Below, in pieces: positions 46,300 through 55,560 of a stretch of DNA of 64,000 nt. Source of the DNA: Agarivorans sp. Toyoura001. Lineage in GTDB: Bacteria; Pseudomonadota; Gammaproteobacteria; Enterobacterales; Celerinatantimonadaceae. How positions within the stretch are numbered: the first letter of the stretch is position 1; each line of letters begins with the position of its first letter. A program made the translations under genes and the position numbers. Location of the stretch: positions 62,001 to 126,000 of the forward strand of contig NZ_BJEQ01000010.1 in the NCBI RefSeq assembly GCF_005405585.1. Reading direction: 5' to 3'. The notes under the pieces were generated by a model that searched no databases, was not told where the DNA came from, and saw only the letters and a program-made list of their open reading frames with translations.

Positions 46300-48092
46300 T
46301 GGATCTTAATAATATACCGCCGAGCCAGCCATACCAGCGTTGGGATCTAATGGCTGTCTTTACGTTACTACTAAGCATACCTGGTAGCCTGGCCGCTATA
46401 TACTATTGTTGGTCAATTCATACGACTTGGGAGCCGATTGGTCGGCATCTTAAATACTTTGGTTGGATAATCAAAGAGTGGTTTGTCGGTGAGCCAAAAA
46501 CCTGGGAGTTGTACAGTGAATACCTTAATAGTAACCACTGGATGGATGATTTTATTGCACACTTGTCTATACCCACAATAGCGGTGTTTAGCTTGGCGGT
46601 TTGGTTTAGCGTTAAATTATTTTATGTTTCTGGGGGGCGTACATTAGATCGACATAAAGAAGGCGTTCGCAAATATGTCGGTAAAGCTGCGTACGCCCAT
46701 GCAAACAAGCAGTTAAAACTAGAGCTAAAACAGGGAGGTAAACCTGCTATTCGTTTGCATCAGAAGGTAGAAATCACCTCTAGGGCTGAAGAAGGTAATA
46801 CATTTATCACCGGAAAGCCTGGATCAGGAAAAACCGTCGTAATTTCTTGGTTGTTACTACAGCTACTAAAAAGGCGTAACCTTAGATTATTCATTTTTGA
46901 TGCAAAACGAGATTTTACTCAAAAGCTATATCAACCTCAGAATAGTGAGCTTATCGCACCATGGGATAAACGTAGCAGTGTGTGGAATATTGCTAAAGAC
47001 ATGTGTCATACCGCAGCCCCTGCCAACTTTGCAGCTCATGTTATTCATGACACAAAGGACATGATCTGGTGCCAGTCTGCACGCTTAATTTTTACTGGAA
47101 TTATAGTCGCACTAAAAAATAGGAATAAACCGTGGGGGTGGCTACAAATACAGAACTGCATGAACTTTGATGATGACAAGCTTCGTTGCCTGTTAGAACA
47201 AAACTACCCACAAGCAATGCGTTATGTTGAAGAAAATAATCGCACCACACAAAGTATTATGTCGACCCTGTTGAGTGATTTAGCTTGGATAGATTGGCTA
47301 GCATTGGCGTGGCCCAAGTCATATCAAGGGCAATTCTCTGTTTATGATTGGGTACATAATAACAACGCCAAGCCAAGGTTAATTGTGCAAGGTAACAGTA
47401 AGTTTAGTGTCATTGGTTCACCGCTATGTCATGCATTAATGAGCATCATGTGTGATGAATATTTATCTATGAATAAACAACAAGAGTGCTATCTCGTATT
47501 AGATGAATTAGCCAATTTGCCTAAATCACCTGGCTTATTACGTTGGATTGAATTATCGAGGGATAAAGGTGGCCGGACAATTGCTGGAACTCAGGCCATT
47601 AGTCAGCTTAAATCTTTGTATGGAGAGCATGAAACAGACTCACTTACTAGCATGTTTTCTAACTTGATCACACTAAAAGTTGGTGCAACGGGTGGTACAG
47701 CTGAGTACATGAGTAAGGCCTTGGGTGAGCGTATTATTGAGAGGCCACAACGTAGCACTGATGCTCAAGGTCGCATTTCAACTACTTGGCATCAGCATAC
47801 TTTACCCACTGTTCATAGCTCAGAATTAACCCAGTTACCCGCACCAGGTAAAAAAGGGATAGTTGGTTTTTTATCTGTGAATGGCTGGGGCGCATGTTAT
47901 CGGATGCTATGGGAATTCCCTAATTTCCCGACAATCGCGAAGCGCCAGCAGTTGGCTGAATGGACGCAAAAATCTAGTGTTTCCACTGAGAAAAAAGAAT
48001 GCGAAACACTGAATAAGGGCGTTAAGGAACAAGGTATAACACCTACACGTATAACCAATCGACGTGAGGGTTCTAAACATGCTAACTCTTAG
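46296..48092 (+). CDS. type IV coupling protein (TraD/TrwB/VirD4 family)
   Basis: A 598-residue hexameric inner-membrane ATPase that feeds the relaxase-DNA complex to a secretion channel. Two N-terminal transmembrane segments (FTLLLSIPGSLAAIYYC and HLSIPTIAVFSLAVWFSVKL) are followed by Walker A GKPGSGKT (173-180) and Walker B YLVLDELANLP (Asp403, Glu404). Two adjacent ATGs follow AAGGAGG. It overlaps the relaxase gene by 14 bp. Confidence 0.92.
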   Translation: MMDLNNIPPSQPYQRWDLMAVFTLLLSIPGSLAAIYYCWSIHTTWEPIGRHLKYFGWIIKEWFVGEPKTWELYSEYLNSNHWMDDFIAHLSIPTIAVFSLAVWFSVKLFYVSGGRTLDRHKEGVRKYVGKAAYAHANKQLKLELKQGGKPAIRLHQKVEITSRAEEGNTFITGKPGSGKTVVISWLLLQLLKRRNLRLFIFDAKRDFTQKLYQPQNSELIAPWDKRSSVWNIAKDMCHTAAPANFAAHVIHDTKDMIWCQSARLIFTGIIVALKNRNKPWGWLQIQNCMNFDDDKLRCLLEQNYPQAMRYVEENNRTTQSIMSTLLSDLAWIDWLALAWPKSYQGQFSVYDWVHNNNAKPRLIVQGNSKFSVIGSPLCHALMSIMCDEYLSMNKQQECYLVLDELANLPKSPGLLRWIELSRDKGGRTIAGTQAISQLKSLYGEHETDSLTSMFSNLITLKVGATGGTAEYMSKALGERIIERPQRSTDAQGRISTTWHQHTLPTVHSSELTQLPAPGKKGIVGFLSVNGWGACYRMLWEFPNFPTIAKRQQLAEWTQKSSVSTEKKECETLNKGVKEQGITPTRITNRREGSKHANS

Positions 48093-50652
48093 TCAAATTA
48101 GAGACGCACGTTATTACGGGCAATGGACAACCCAAGATTACTACAACAATACAGGTGAACAGAGAGGCATATGGGCTGGTCAATTAGCCCCTGTATTAGG
48201 CTTGTCTGGATACATACAAACGCAAAATTACCAACATATTATTGAGGGCTTTTCACCAGATGGTAAGCAATCACTTGTACGTAATGCAGGTAAAGATCAT
48301 GCGCCTGGTCATGATCTAACATTTTCAGCCCCCAAAAGTGTTTCTATTTTACAGGTGTTTGACAAAAGTGGCGAGATATTAAGGGCACATGAGTTAGCAG
48401 TAAAAGCGGCATTACGCTATATAGAGAAGCATGCAGCGTTTACACGTCGTAATGCACAAGGTAAAGATATTGAACGATTACCTGGTTTACTATTTGGGCT
48501 GTTCACTCATTTCGAGTCTAGAGCAGAAGATATGGCTATCCATTCGCATTGTTTAGCATTTAACATAGCTAGGCGTTACGATAAAACCTTTGGTAGCGTT
48601 CACTCCAGAGCATTTTATCAATGGAAAATGGCCTCAGGCGCGGTGTATCGTGCTGAACTTGCTCAACAATTGCGCTTGCTTGGTTACAACATTGAAATTG
48701 ATGGTGATAGTTTTCGTGTTGTCGGTGTTCCTAAAAGTATTTGTGAGTATTACTCAAAAAGAGCAGAGCAAATTGAGAAAAACCTTAAAGCATTAGGTGC
48801 TAACAGTAGTGCGAGTGCCGTCGGTCAATATGCCAAACTTAAAGACAGACAAAAGAAAGCTAAAACGCCATTATCTGAACTAACAAATAGGTGGAAAAGT
48901 GAGCTAAAAACTCTAGGTTTTTCTTATGAGCAATCTCGAAAAATTCAACATGAGCAAGCAACCTATTCCTTTGAAAGTATTAGCACTGCGCAAGCACTCA
49001 TCGAGCTGACCGAATCGCGTTCAACTTTTAAGGTGCAAGATTTACATCACCACTTGGCTAAACAAGCACAATTAACGGGAGATGATGCAATCACCATTTC
49101 TTCCCAGGCCAAGCAATGCCTTGATTCAGATAATGTGATTAGCCTTGGGCAAGATCATAAAAATAACCGTGTTTTCACCACAACCGCCATGCTAGAGATT
49201 GAGCAACAGATGATTGAACTCGCTAAAAATTTGAGTAAGCAATCACATAGTGCCCCTGACAATGAAGCGCTTAAGCAGGCGGTTGAGCAAAAACAATTAC
49301 AGTGCGGCTATCAATTATCAGAAGAGCAAATCGAAGGGTTACAAACCGCTTGTGCTCCAACTCGATTATCTATTTTACAAGGCTCCGCAGGGGCTGGTAA
49401 AAGTGTTTCCATGGAATCCGTGCATACGGCCTATGAAACCATGGGAGAGCGTGTTTTAGGTGCATGTATCGCTAAAATAGCGGTTGATAACCTTCAGCGT
49501 GAGACAGGCATTCAAAGCATGACAATTGCAAAGCTATTGACGGATATTGAACGTGGCAGAAATGTATTATCAACAGTCAGTGTACTAGTGATTGATGAGG
49601 CTGGACAAGTCGGTAGTAAACAGATGCATGCATTGTTAAAGGCGGCTGAAACGTCCCAAACTAAAATAGTTCTAGTTGGTGAAGATAAGCAGCTTGATGC
49701 TATTGAACATGGTGGTGTACTAAAATATCTATCTCGTCCTGATGTGATCGGAAAAAGTACAATAAAAGCAGTTCGTAGACAGCGAAAAGCAATTGCACGA
49801 CAAACGGTTATGCAGTTGCGAGACGGTAACGCCAAAGCCGCTCTGGCAACGCTTGATGAGCATAAACAACTAAATTTTGCTTCATCACATGAAGCCGCCA
49901 TTCAAAAATTAGTCGCTAAATGGAAGGACTATACCGCGTTACAGCATAATAAAAGTGCGGTCGTGCTTGCTCAACGTTGGACTGAGGTTGAGGTTATATC
50001 GAACAAATTAAGGGAGATATACCAAGAAAGATCACTTGTAGGGCATGAAAACATTACGTTTGATTGTGTTGTCTCAAACAAGCTCATGACTTTACCTTTT
50101 TCAATAGGTGAGCGCGTGCGATTTGCGCAAAATGATTATCGATTAAATGTGAGTAATGGCAGTTTAGGAACCTTAATGAAACTGGAAAAGGTACAAAATC
50201 AATGGCAATTTCACATTAAGTTAGACAACCAAAGAACAGTGATTATTAATCAAAGGGACTACCAAAACGAACAAGGAAAACTACCATTGGTTCACGCTTA
50301 TGCCATGACGGTTTACTCATCGCAAGGAGTCACGATTGATGGAGATACCTTTATTTTATATAACGCTTACATGGATAGAGCAAACAGCTATGTGGCCGGA
50401 AGTCGGCATAAAGACAATAGCCATTGGTTTATTAATAATAAAGAAATAGATGCTTTGGTTTCACCAGATGGTGAATTCATTTCTAAAGAGCAACGACTTG
50501 CTGTTTTGGCCGAACAGATGAGTCGAGAGCAACGCACTCAATTAGCAATTGAATATTTAACAGCTGATCAGCAGCAACAATATTTATGTGCCCAGCCTGC
50601 GGCTGAATTGAACCATTGTGATTTGGAAGTGGATCTAGAGTTTGTACTTTAG
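48079..50652 (+). CDS. MobF relaxase-helicase (TrwC/TraI family)
   Basis: An 857-residue conjugative relaxase that nicks oriT, stays covalently bound and unwinds the strand. Relaxase domain: Tyr pairs at 12-13 and 21-22, and the metal-binding three-His motif (His144, His155, His157 in AIHSHCLAFN). The helicase domain of the RecD type has Walker A GSAGAGKS (435-442), VLVIDEAGQVGSKQM and, late, HAYAMTVYSSQGVTIDG. The ATG at 48079 is preferred because residues from MLTLSQIRDARYYGQ align with TrwC. It shares an operon with the coupling protein. Confidence 0.94.
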   Translation: MLTLSQIRDARYYGQWTTQDYYNNTGEQRGIWAGQLAPVLGLSGYIQTQNYQHIIEGFSPDGKQSLVRNAGKDHAPGHDLTFSAPKSVSILQVFDKSGEILRAHELAVKAALRYIEKHAAFTRRNAQGKDIERLPGLLFGLFTHFESRAEDMAIHSHCLAFNIARRYDKTFGSVHSRAFYQWKMASGAVYRAELAQQLRLLGYNIEIDGDSFRVVGVPKSICEYYSKRAEQIEKNLKALGANSSASAVGQYAKLKDRQKKAKTPLSELTNRWKSELKTLGFSYEQSRKIQHEQATYSFESISTAQALIELTESRSTFKVQDLHHHLAKQAQLTGDDAITISSQAKQCLDSDNVISLGQDHKNNRVFTTTAMLEIEQQMIELAKNLSKQSHSAPDNEALKQAVEQKQLQCGYQLSEEQIEGLQTACAPTRLSILQGSAGAGKSVSMESVHTAYETMGERVLGACIAKIAVDNLQRETGIQSMTIAKLLTDIERGRNVLSTVSVLVIDEAGQVGSKQMHALLKAAETSQTKIVLVGEDKQLDAIEHGGVLKYLSRPDVIGKSTIKAVRRQRKAIARQTVMQLRDGNAKAALATLDEHKQLNFASSHEAAIQKLVAKWKDYTALQHNKSAVVLAQRWTEVEVISNKLREIYQERSLVGHENITFDCVVSNKLMTLPFSIGERVRFAQNDYRLNVSNGSLGTLMKLEKVQNQWQFHIKLDNQRTVIINQRDYQNEQGKLPLVHAYAMTVYSSQGVTIDGDTFILYNAYMDRANSYVAGSRHKDNSHWFINNKEIDALVSPDGEFISKEQRLAVLAEQMSREQRTQLAIEYLTADQQQQYLCAQPAAELNHCDLEVDLEFVL

Positions 50653-50708
50653 ATGGTGTAATCGTTCTCTGCGTAGTTTGAAGAATCCCAACGTTTTTCT
50701 CAGTTTCC

Positions 50709-50761
50709 AGCCTTCGACTGAACGAACAAATGCTTTCTAATGTTAAATCAGTCAGAAGGCT
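50709..50761. repeat. inverted repeat after the relaxase gene
   Basis: AGCCTTCGACTGA and TCAGTCAGAAGGCT are near-perfect complements (one bulged base) around 27 nt. It lies between the convergent relaxase and HEPN-like genes. No T tract is seen, so it may be a Rho-dependent end or a protein-binding site. Confidence 0.5.
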
Positions 50762-50779
50762 AAGTTAACTCAGTACATT

Positions 50780-51370
50780 TTAGGATTTATCAGTACCGGG
50801 TTTTGCGATACCTTCTCTTTGTATTTCAATTAGTTTTACAACTTGCTCAACTGCCAATATGTAATCTTTTGCCGAGTCCATTGATGGTTTAACTTTGGCG
50901 TGCGCAACCCGATTACGCAGTTCATATACTTCTATGACGAGCTTCTTTGTTTCTGGCTCTAACAAATCAGTTGATATTACTCCCAAATAAACTGATTTGA
51001 AGCTATCCATTGGATCAACTAGAATTCCTGCATCTCTGCCGATGCGAAAGAGAGCGCCATCAACACTTTTCCAGCCTTCTAAAATCATATTTGTTGGATC
51101 ATGCTTGGTGGTATATATCTTTGCCAGAGCAACATCCGTCTTCTGGGCTTTTGATGAGTTCACCGAACTATTAGCAATGATTTCTTTTGAGCTTTCGAGT
51201 AATTTCCTTGCGTCGACATTGAATTCAGCCTCTATCGGCCCAGCCTTTATTTTACGTAAAAATAGCAGTAAATCAGAGATTCTGTTGCGATGAACTAGCC
51301 CTAAAATCAAAACAACAATAGGCCATGCGGTCGCATTAATGATTTTACTAATAAATGTTAATTGATCCAT
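50780..51370 (-). CDS. membrane-anchored protein with a HEPN-like RNxxxH motif
   Basis: A 196-residue protein. One N-terminal transmembrane segment (ATAWPIVVLILGLVH) is followed by a basic stretch, a variable middle, and a C-terminal helical part containing ELRNRVAH (Arg152 and His157). The R-x4-H spacing is that of HEPN RNase or toxin domains, but the match is short. The ATG has GAGGAAAT upstream. It is the first accessory gene after the mobilization genes and is oriented towards them. The family is not recognised with certainty. Confidence 0.55.
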   Translation of the reverse strand: MDQLTFISKIINATAWPIVVLILGLVHRNRISDLLLFLRKIKAGPIEAEFNVDARKLLESSKEIIANSSVNSSKAQKTDVALAKIYTTKHDPTNMILEGWKSVDGALFRIGRDAGILVDPMDSFKSVYLGVISTDLLEPETKKLVIEVYELRNRVAHAKVKPSMDSAKDYILAVEQVVKLIEIQREGIAKPGTDKS

Positions 51371-51609
51371 ATTTCCTCAGAAGCCTAACATTTTAATCGT
51401 GTGCATGCGTATATACACGATACTTAATCTATGTGAGACAACACGCATATTGGATTCACCACTATTAAACAGTATGTGCCCCATAGCGCCTCAGCATCAT
51501 AAACGAAAAACTAAACTCTTCATTATCGGTTTCATTCTAAGTCGATTCGGACTCAAACTAAGTTTGGATCTGAAAGTTGCCTAAGAGAGCTGTGGCGATT
51601 CACGTGTTC

Positions 51610-52092
51610 TTATTCATTATTACCATCTTCAAGCTCAGTAAGATCTTCAACTCCAGCCATATCAGCTAACATTTTTGTATATATTTTTAGTATGCTTTGT
51701 AGTTTGACTAGTTCGGATCTAAATTCTTTGCATTGGTCAGGGTTTTCAAAAGCACCATTTAGCGATAGTCCGTGCCACTTGGCTGTAAACGGTCTTACTA
51801 CTTGGTTTAACACAATAATTGCAATCTTAGTAAACTCGACGCAGTGGCGGCCATTGTTTTTCATTACATCGCGTGTACTTTCAAATATTGAATAAACGCT
51901 AGCTAATGCTGTTTTCTCATTACCATGGGCGTCATCTAGTGGCTGAGAGGTAATTCTTGTAAGCAGTTCAATGTATAACTCCCAAGCGGCGGCTTTATCC
52001 ACATCTTGAGGATTCCAGTCCATTTCGAGGAAAGGCGCTTTGACTTTGAGGGAGGTCATGTCCCAGTTTTCCAACCACTTTGACCACTTCAT
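51610..52092 (-). CDS. hypothetical partner of the ThsB-like TIR protein
   Basis: A 160-residue soluble, mainly helical protein (MKWSKWLENWDMTSLKVKAP...) with an acidic C-terminus. The ATG at 52092 has GGAG six bases upstream and starts two bases after the stop of the TIR gene, so the two are translationally coupled and probably form a functional pair. No family is recognised. Confidence 0.65.
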   Translation of the reverse strand: MKWSKWLENWDMTSLKVKAPFLEMDWNPQDVDKAAAWELYIELLTRITSQPLDDAHGNEKTALASVYSIFESTRDVMKNNGRHCVEFTKIAIIVLNQVVRPFTAKWHGLSLNGAFENPDQCKEFRSELVKLQSILKIYTKMLADMAGVEDLTELEDGNNE

Positions 52093-52094
52093 AT

Positions 52095-52637
52095 TTAGCT
52101 CCAACTAATTGAAGAACGATTCTGTCCAAACATTTCACGTGAATTGTCTGGGTTAAGCTGTCTACGACGAATAAAGGCTTCATGAATCCATTGTTGAACA
52201 GTATATGGATCATTTGACCAATTGTAGATCTTTGCGAAACCACAATCCAAATTGTCTTGCAGCCTTGGCGGTATAGTACCCTTATTGTATTTACTTGTAT
52301 CTGTTCTTGGGTAAGTTGGAAGAATAATACCAATTAAGCCTGTTCTTGAGTTTAATTTTGTATCTCGAATACTCGATGATATTTCCCAATCAACATGCTT
52401 TCTTTTCCATGTTTCCGATCCAATCAAAACTACACATACACTTGCTGTACGGATGAATTCATCCCTAATTTTTTGGCGTATAGTTTCTGTTTTTACAAAT
52501 AGATTAATGTCACCATCGTTGACAGCCTTAGTTTCTAAAATGTCATAAACTCCAGAGAAGAGCCTCTCAAACTCAAGTTTATAAGGTTCATCATTTTTGT
52601 GGTGGTAACTAATAAATACATTGTGACGATTACGCAT
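52095..52637 (-). CDS. ThsB-like TIR-domain protein (DUF1863 type), first copy
   Basis: A 180-residue protein made almost entirely of a TIR-like fold. It starts MRNRHNVFISYHHKNDEPYK, then VKTETIRQKIRDEFIRTASV, VVLIGSETWKRKHVDWEISS and IIGIILP-like strands, followed by a C-terminal helical stretch. The HVDWE segment carries the conserved acidic residue of the family. ThsB proteins of Thoeris use NAD to make a cyclic ADP-ribose signal on infection. The ATG at 52637 has GGAGAAAG upstream. A 283-bp gap (52638-52920) separates it from the upstream modification genes, so it may have its own promoter. Confidence 0.85.
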   Translation of the reverse strand: MRNRHNVFISYHHKNDEPYKLEFERLFSGVYDILETKAVNDGDINLFVKTETIRQKIRDEFIRTASVCVVLIGSETWKRKHVDWEISSSIRDTKLNSRTGLIGIILPTYPRTDTSKYNKGTIPPRLQDNLDCGFAKIYNWSNDPYTVQQWIHEAFIRRRQLNPDNSREMFGQNRSSISWS

Positions 52638-52920
52638 TCTTTCTCCATCTATATTTAGCTGTGTATTGCTTCGAGCTATCACTAAGTCTGATGTGCAAGT
52701 TATTCTGAATAACTCTTTATGCAGCTCTATTTTCATTAAGTCGATTGAAGATATCCCAGCTAGTCTAGTAGATTCTATTTTATCTAATTTACGAGCAATC
52801 CCTTTTCAGTTTATTTCGTCTCTTAAAATAAAACGAGCCATGGACACTAAAACTAGTTACTGGATGTGTCCCAAACTATACGTACGTTTATGTTTTTCAT
52901 GCAATTTAGATAAATGGTTC

Positions 52921-53949
52921 TCAAATAAGACTTTTCTGAAAAGGTTCAGGGAACTTATATTTCTGCTTCGGCCTTTTACCGCTAAATATAGTTCTACAGC
53001 GCTTATCAACCTCACACGCCCCGCTATTTTCCATATCCATAAGGGTGTATATGCGCTCATCTTTAGGTAGGAAGTGGAATAGTTCATCCATAAGCCAGAT
53101 TTCGTTATACTTCTTGGCAATTTCGAATTGATTTAAAGTAAACCAAAATAGACACTCTTCGCTGGTCATGCCGTCTCGATTAGAGAATAACCAGTTAATT
53201 CCTCTTTCACATCCAGGCCCTGAGATAACAAAGTTATGCTCTGTAAATGGAAATTCTTTTAGATAAGTGAAATCAATGAATATCTGGTAGGAAAGGAACT
53301 TCCCAATACCAGAGAAACTCATTAGGTGTGAATAAACATCTAATTGTGAACGAGCTTTAGATACACCTTGTAGGATGCTGTTTTTGTTGTAGTAAACAAA
53401 CTTGATCATTCGCAGTATCATGTTTTCTTCAGCTTTTCCCTCTACCTCTTGTATCGCTTTACCAAAGTTTACTTTGGGGCCCCCTAAAATGTAGGCTGCA
53501 CTGAAAAATACATACTTGGGATTATGTCTCTCTCTCTCTGCTAAACGATATCTATATTCACTATTGATTTGGGCTAGGGTCAGCTTTTTAAACTCAATAG
53601 GGCCTCCTAATAAGTCTAAGGTCTCCCCTTTGTTGATCACGCGAAATAAGAAACAATTAAGTAATTTGTCTTCATATGACATCGATGGATTGTCTATCAC
53701 ATGGACTAGTAGCCACCTAGTTTCTTTATCCCACTTTCTCTTGGTATTAACAAATTTATACTTGCCTAAGATTGGGTCAGTCGTCCAAGGCGGTCGCTCT
53801 TTGAGAATCTCTTTCTTATAGAAAATTTTGGTTCGCTCTCTTTGGTGATGAAACCACTCTTTGACTACTTCAGGATTTAGAGTTGGCTTGGCATTCTTAA
53901 CGATATGTTCTCGAACATTACAAAATAAAGTGTCTGCCTTATATTTCAT
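52921..53949 (-). CDS. alpha-glutamyl/putrescinyl thymine pyrophosphorylase-like protein (hmdU kinase helical-domain family)
   Basis: A 342-residue protein. Two family hallmarks are visible: PPWTTDPILGKYKFVN followed by RKWDKETRWL (about 53-80), and a helix-hairpin-helix-like segment SGIGKFLSYQIFID (213-226) with GPGCERG (244-250). In phages with hypermodified thymine, such enzymes displace pyrophosphate from 5-hydroxymethyluracil pyrophosphate to attach an amine or amino acid. The start overlaps the kinase stop by 11 bp. With the kinase and TS-like genes it forms a tight operon. The family call is from motif memory. Confidence 0.78.
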   Translation of the reverse strand: MKYKADTLFCNVREHIVKNAKPTLNPEVVKEWFHHQRERTKIFYKKEILKERPPWTTDPILGKYKFVNTKRKWDKETRWLLVHVIDNPSMSYEDKLLNCFLFRVINKGETLDLLGGPIEFKKLTLAQINSEYRYRLAERERHNPKYVFFSAAYILGGPKVNFGKAIQEVEGKAEENMILRMIKFVYYNKNSILQGVSKARSQLDVYSHLMSFSGIGKFLSYQIFIDFTYLKEFPFTEHNFVISGPGCERGINWLFSNRDGMTSEECLFWFTLNQFEIAKKYNEIWLMDELFHFLPKDERIYTLMDMENSGACEVDKRCRTIFSGKRPKQKYKFPEPFQKSLI

Positions 53950-54481
53950 TTCTTACCTCATTAACGAAAAATAGCTCAAAGCTATCTACCCCATCAAACT
54001 TGTTCTCAAAAACGTAGTCTGCGTGAGGTTTGTTCATCTCTATTTCATTATCAAAGTCGTACTCCTGATAGATAGACTTGAATGGCTGGAGATAAATTAT
54101 CTTGAAATCATTATTTCTACACCAAGCAAACTCTTCATTAGTTCTAAGGTCACTAATCACAACATTACTATATTTTCCCGCTTTAAATTTTGAATCTAAC
54201 ATCCTAATAAATATTAAATTCTCTATCTCGCGAAGATGATTCAAATGAAGCCAAATTTTTCTGGGGGAAATGGTTATCCTCTCATTCTGGCTTGTCGATA
54301 AATCCAATGGCGCTTCTTTCACTAAAGGAGGGTAATCACGTTCTAGCCAAGGGTAAATGTTAGTGGCAAGCTCTTTTAGTTGATCACTAAAGGATAACCT
54401 TGTGAAGTCGTGAACGGCGCACAAATGTTCGGTAAGATAGTCTTTGCCAGCTCCAGATATCCCCATAAGTGCTAGTTTCAT
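53939..54481 (-). CDS. deoxynucleoside-monophosphate-kinase-like P-loop protein
   Basis: A 180-residue kinase. The P-loop is GISGAGKDYL (Gly7-Lys13), followed by TRLSFSDQLKELA, which matches the SFADPLKE segment of dNMP kinases such as T4 gp1, and VVISDLRTNEEFAWCR. It should phosphorylate a deoxynucleotide, perhaps the product of the TS-like enzyme. ATGA overlap with the upstream gene shows translational coupling. Confidence 0.75.
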   Translation of the reverse strand: MKLALMGISGAGKDYLTEHLCAVHDFTRLSFSDQLKELATNIYPWLERDYPPLVKEAPLDLSTSQNERITISPRKIWLHLNHLREIENLIFIRMLDSKFKAGKYSNVVISDLRTNEEFAWCRNNDFKIIYLQPFKSIYQEYDFDNEIEMNKPHADYVFENKFDGVDSFELFFVNEVRNEI

Positions 54482-55560
54482 AACTCTTCCTGAGGTTGCT
54501 TTTTAAAGCTGCTGTTAAGAACGCTGTATCTAAACTCTTCAGAAGTGTTGTGTAAATCCAACTCTTGATGTTGTTCAGCTTTTTTCTCGTATACGAAACA
54601 AAGGATGTTAGTTGTATAGCCCCAGAGTAAATTGCCTACTGTTTTAACACTGTAGTAATCGAAAATAGCTCTTGCTTCTGTTACTCCGGACTCAAATGAA
54701 AATTTATCACTGGTGATAAATCCTGTAATCACATCAACAAGATTTTCAAAGAATTCCTTGTTTAGATTTATTTCGTTAGGGAAGGTCAGGGTGTCCGATG
54801 CATGAAGATGAAGTTGCTGTAAGGCTTCGTTCGCTAAAATATTATAGCCTTGCTTTTCAATGGATTGGTATAAGTGCAGATTGGTGACAGAGTGGTTATA
54901 AAAGCCCAATGTCAACTCATCATCTACCTCTTTTTTCAAATGCTGCAAAACAAGCTCTTGTATCACAGTAAACTCGAATATATTGATGTTGCAAACACCA
55001 AATAAAATGTCACCAGACCTTTGTGTTACTTTTAAATTCAACTTTTTATTTGGAGTAACGTAGAAATTTAGTAAGTTATTACATGGAACGTCTAGAGTAT
55101 TTTCTAAGTTGTATTTGTCTCTCAAAGATGTATAAGTATCTTCAGATGGAAAGTACAAACTCAGTACTGCTCGTCTGGTGAAAATACCATCTTTTTTGAA
55201 GCATTCTAAGATGTTCTCCAATTGTCCAAAAGCGTACAGTCTTTCGCCGTAGGCGGCTCTCCAAGTAGTACCATCATCAGAATAGTTTGGAGCTCGGGGT
55301 ATAAAAAACTCTAAATAAGGTTTGATATCTTTCCTACCAGCCAAGACCCAGAATGTTTCTGCAATCACAGCAAAGATATTGTTTGTTCTTCCCACCAAAC
55401 TAAGGTGACGCGCTCGAGGATTTTCTAAAATTAACTCAGTATTGTACAGGGTCAGAGTGCTTCCATTTCTTGAGGGCATGCTATGACCATCAGAGGTAAC
55501 TTTTTTTAGAGCTCTATATGTGAGTTCGTTGATGCTTGATCCCTCAATGATATTAATCAT
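54478..55560 (-). CDS. thymidylate synthase/dNMP hydroxymethylase-like enzyme
   Basis: A 360-residue TS-superfamily protein. Landmarks are TTWRAAYGERL (Arg107 region), the catalytic cysteine in DVPCNNLLNFYV (Cys160, with Asn where classical TS has His) and the nucleotide-phosphate motif TQRSGDILFGVCNINIFEF. In this superfamily, variants transfer hydroxymethyl rather than methyl to dUMP or dCMP. Next to a pyrophosphorylase-like gene, hydroxymethylation of dUMP is the likely reaction. About 360 residues is longer than E. coli ThyA (264). GGGAAAG precedes the ATG. It is the first gene of the minus-strand operon. Confidence 0.8.
   Translation of the reverse strand: MINIIEGSSINELTYRALKKVTSDGHSMPSRNGSTLTLYNTELILENPRARHLSLVGRTNNIFAVIAETFWVLAGRKDIKPYLEFFIPRAPNYSDDGTTWRAAYGERLYAFGQLENILECFKKDGIFTRRAVLSLYFPSEDTYTSLRDKYNLENTLDVPCNNLLNFYVTPNKKLNLKVTQRSGDILFGVCNINIFEFTVIQELVLQHLKKEVDDELTLGFYNHSVTNLHLYQSIEKQGYNILANEALQQLHLHASDTLTFPNEINLNKEFFENLVDVITGFITSDKFSFESGVTEARAIFDYYSVKTVGNLLWGYTTNILCFVYEKKAEQHQELDLHNTSEEFRYSVLNSSFKKQPQEEL

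Noticed and set aside
51399-51584. Plus-strand gene of 61 codons
   Set aside because: No ribosome site, no recognisable features, and it lies in an AT-rich gap where chance frames are expected.
52666-53070. Plus-strand gene of 134 codons between the TIR and pyrophosphorylase-like genes
   Set aside because: It overlaps the 3' end of the well-supported minus-strand pyrophosphorylase-like gene, has no recognisable domain and lacks a ribosome site.
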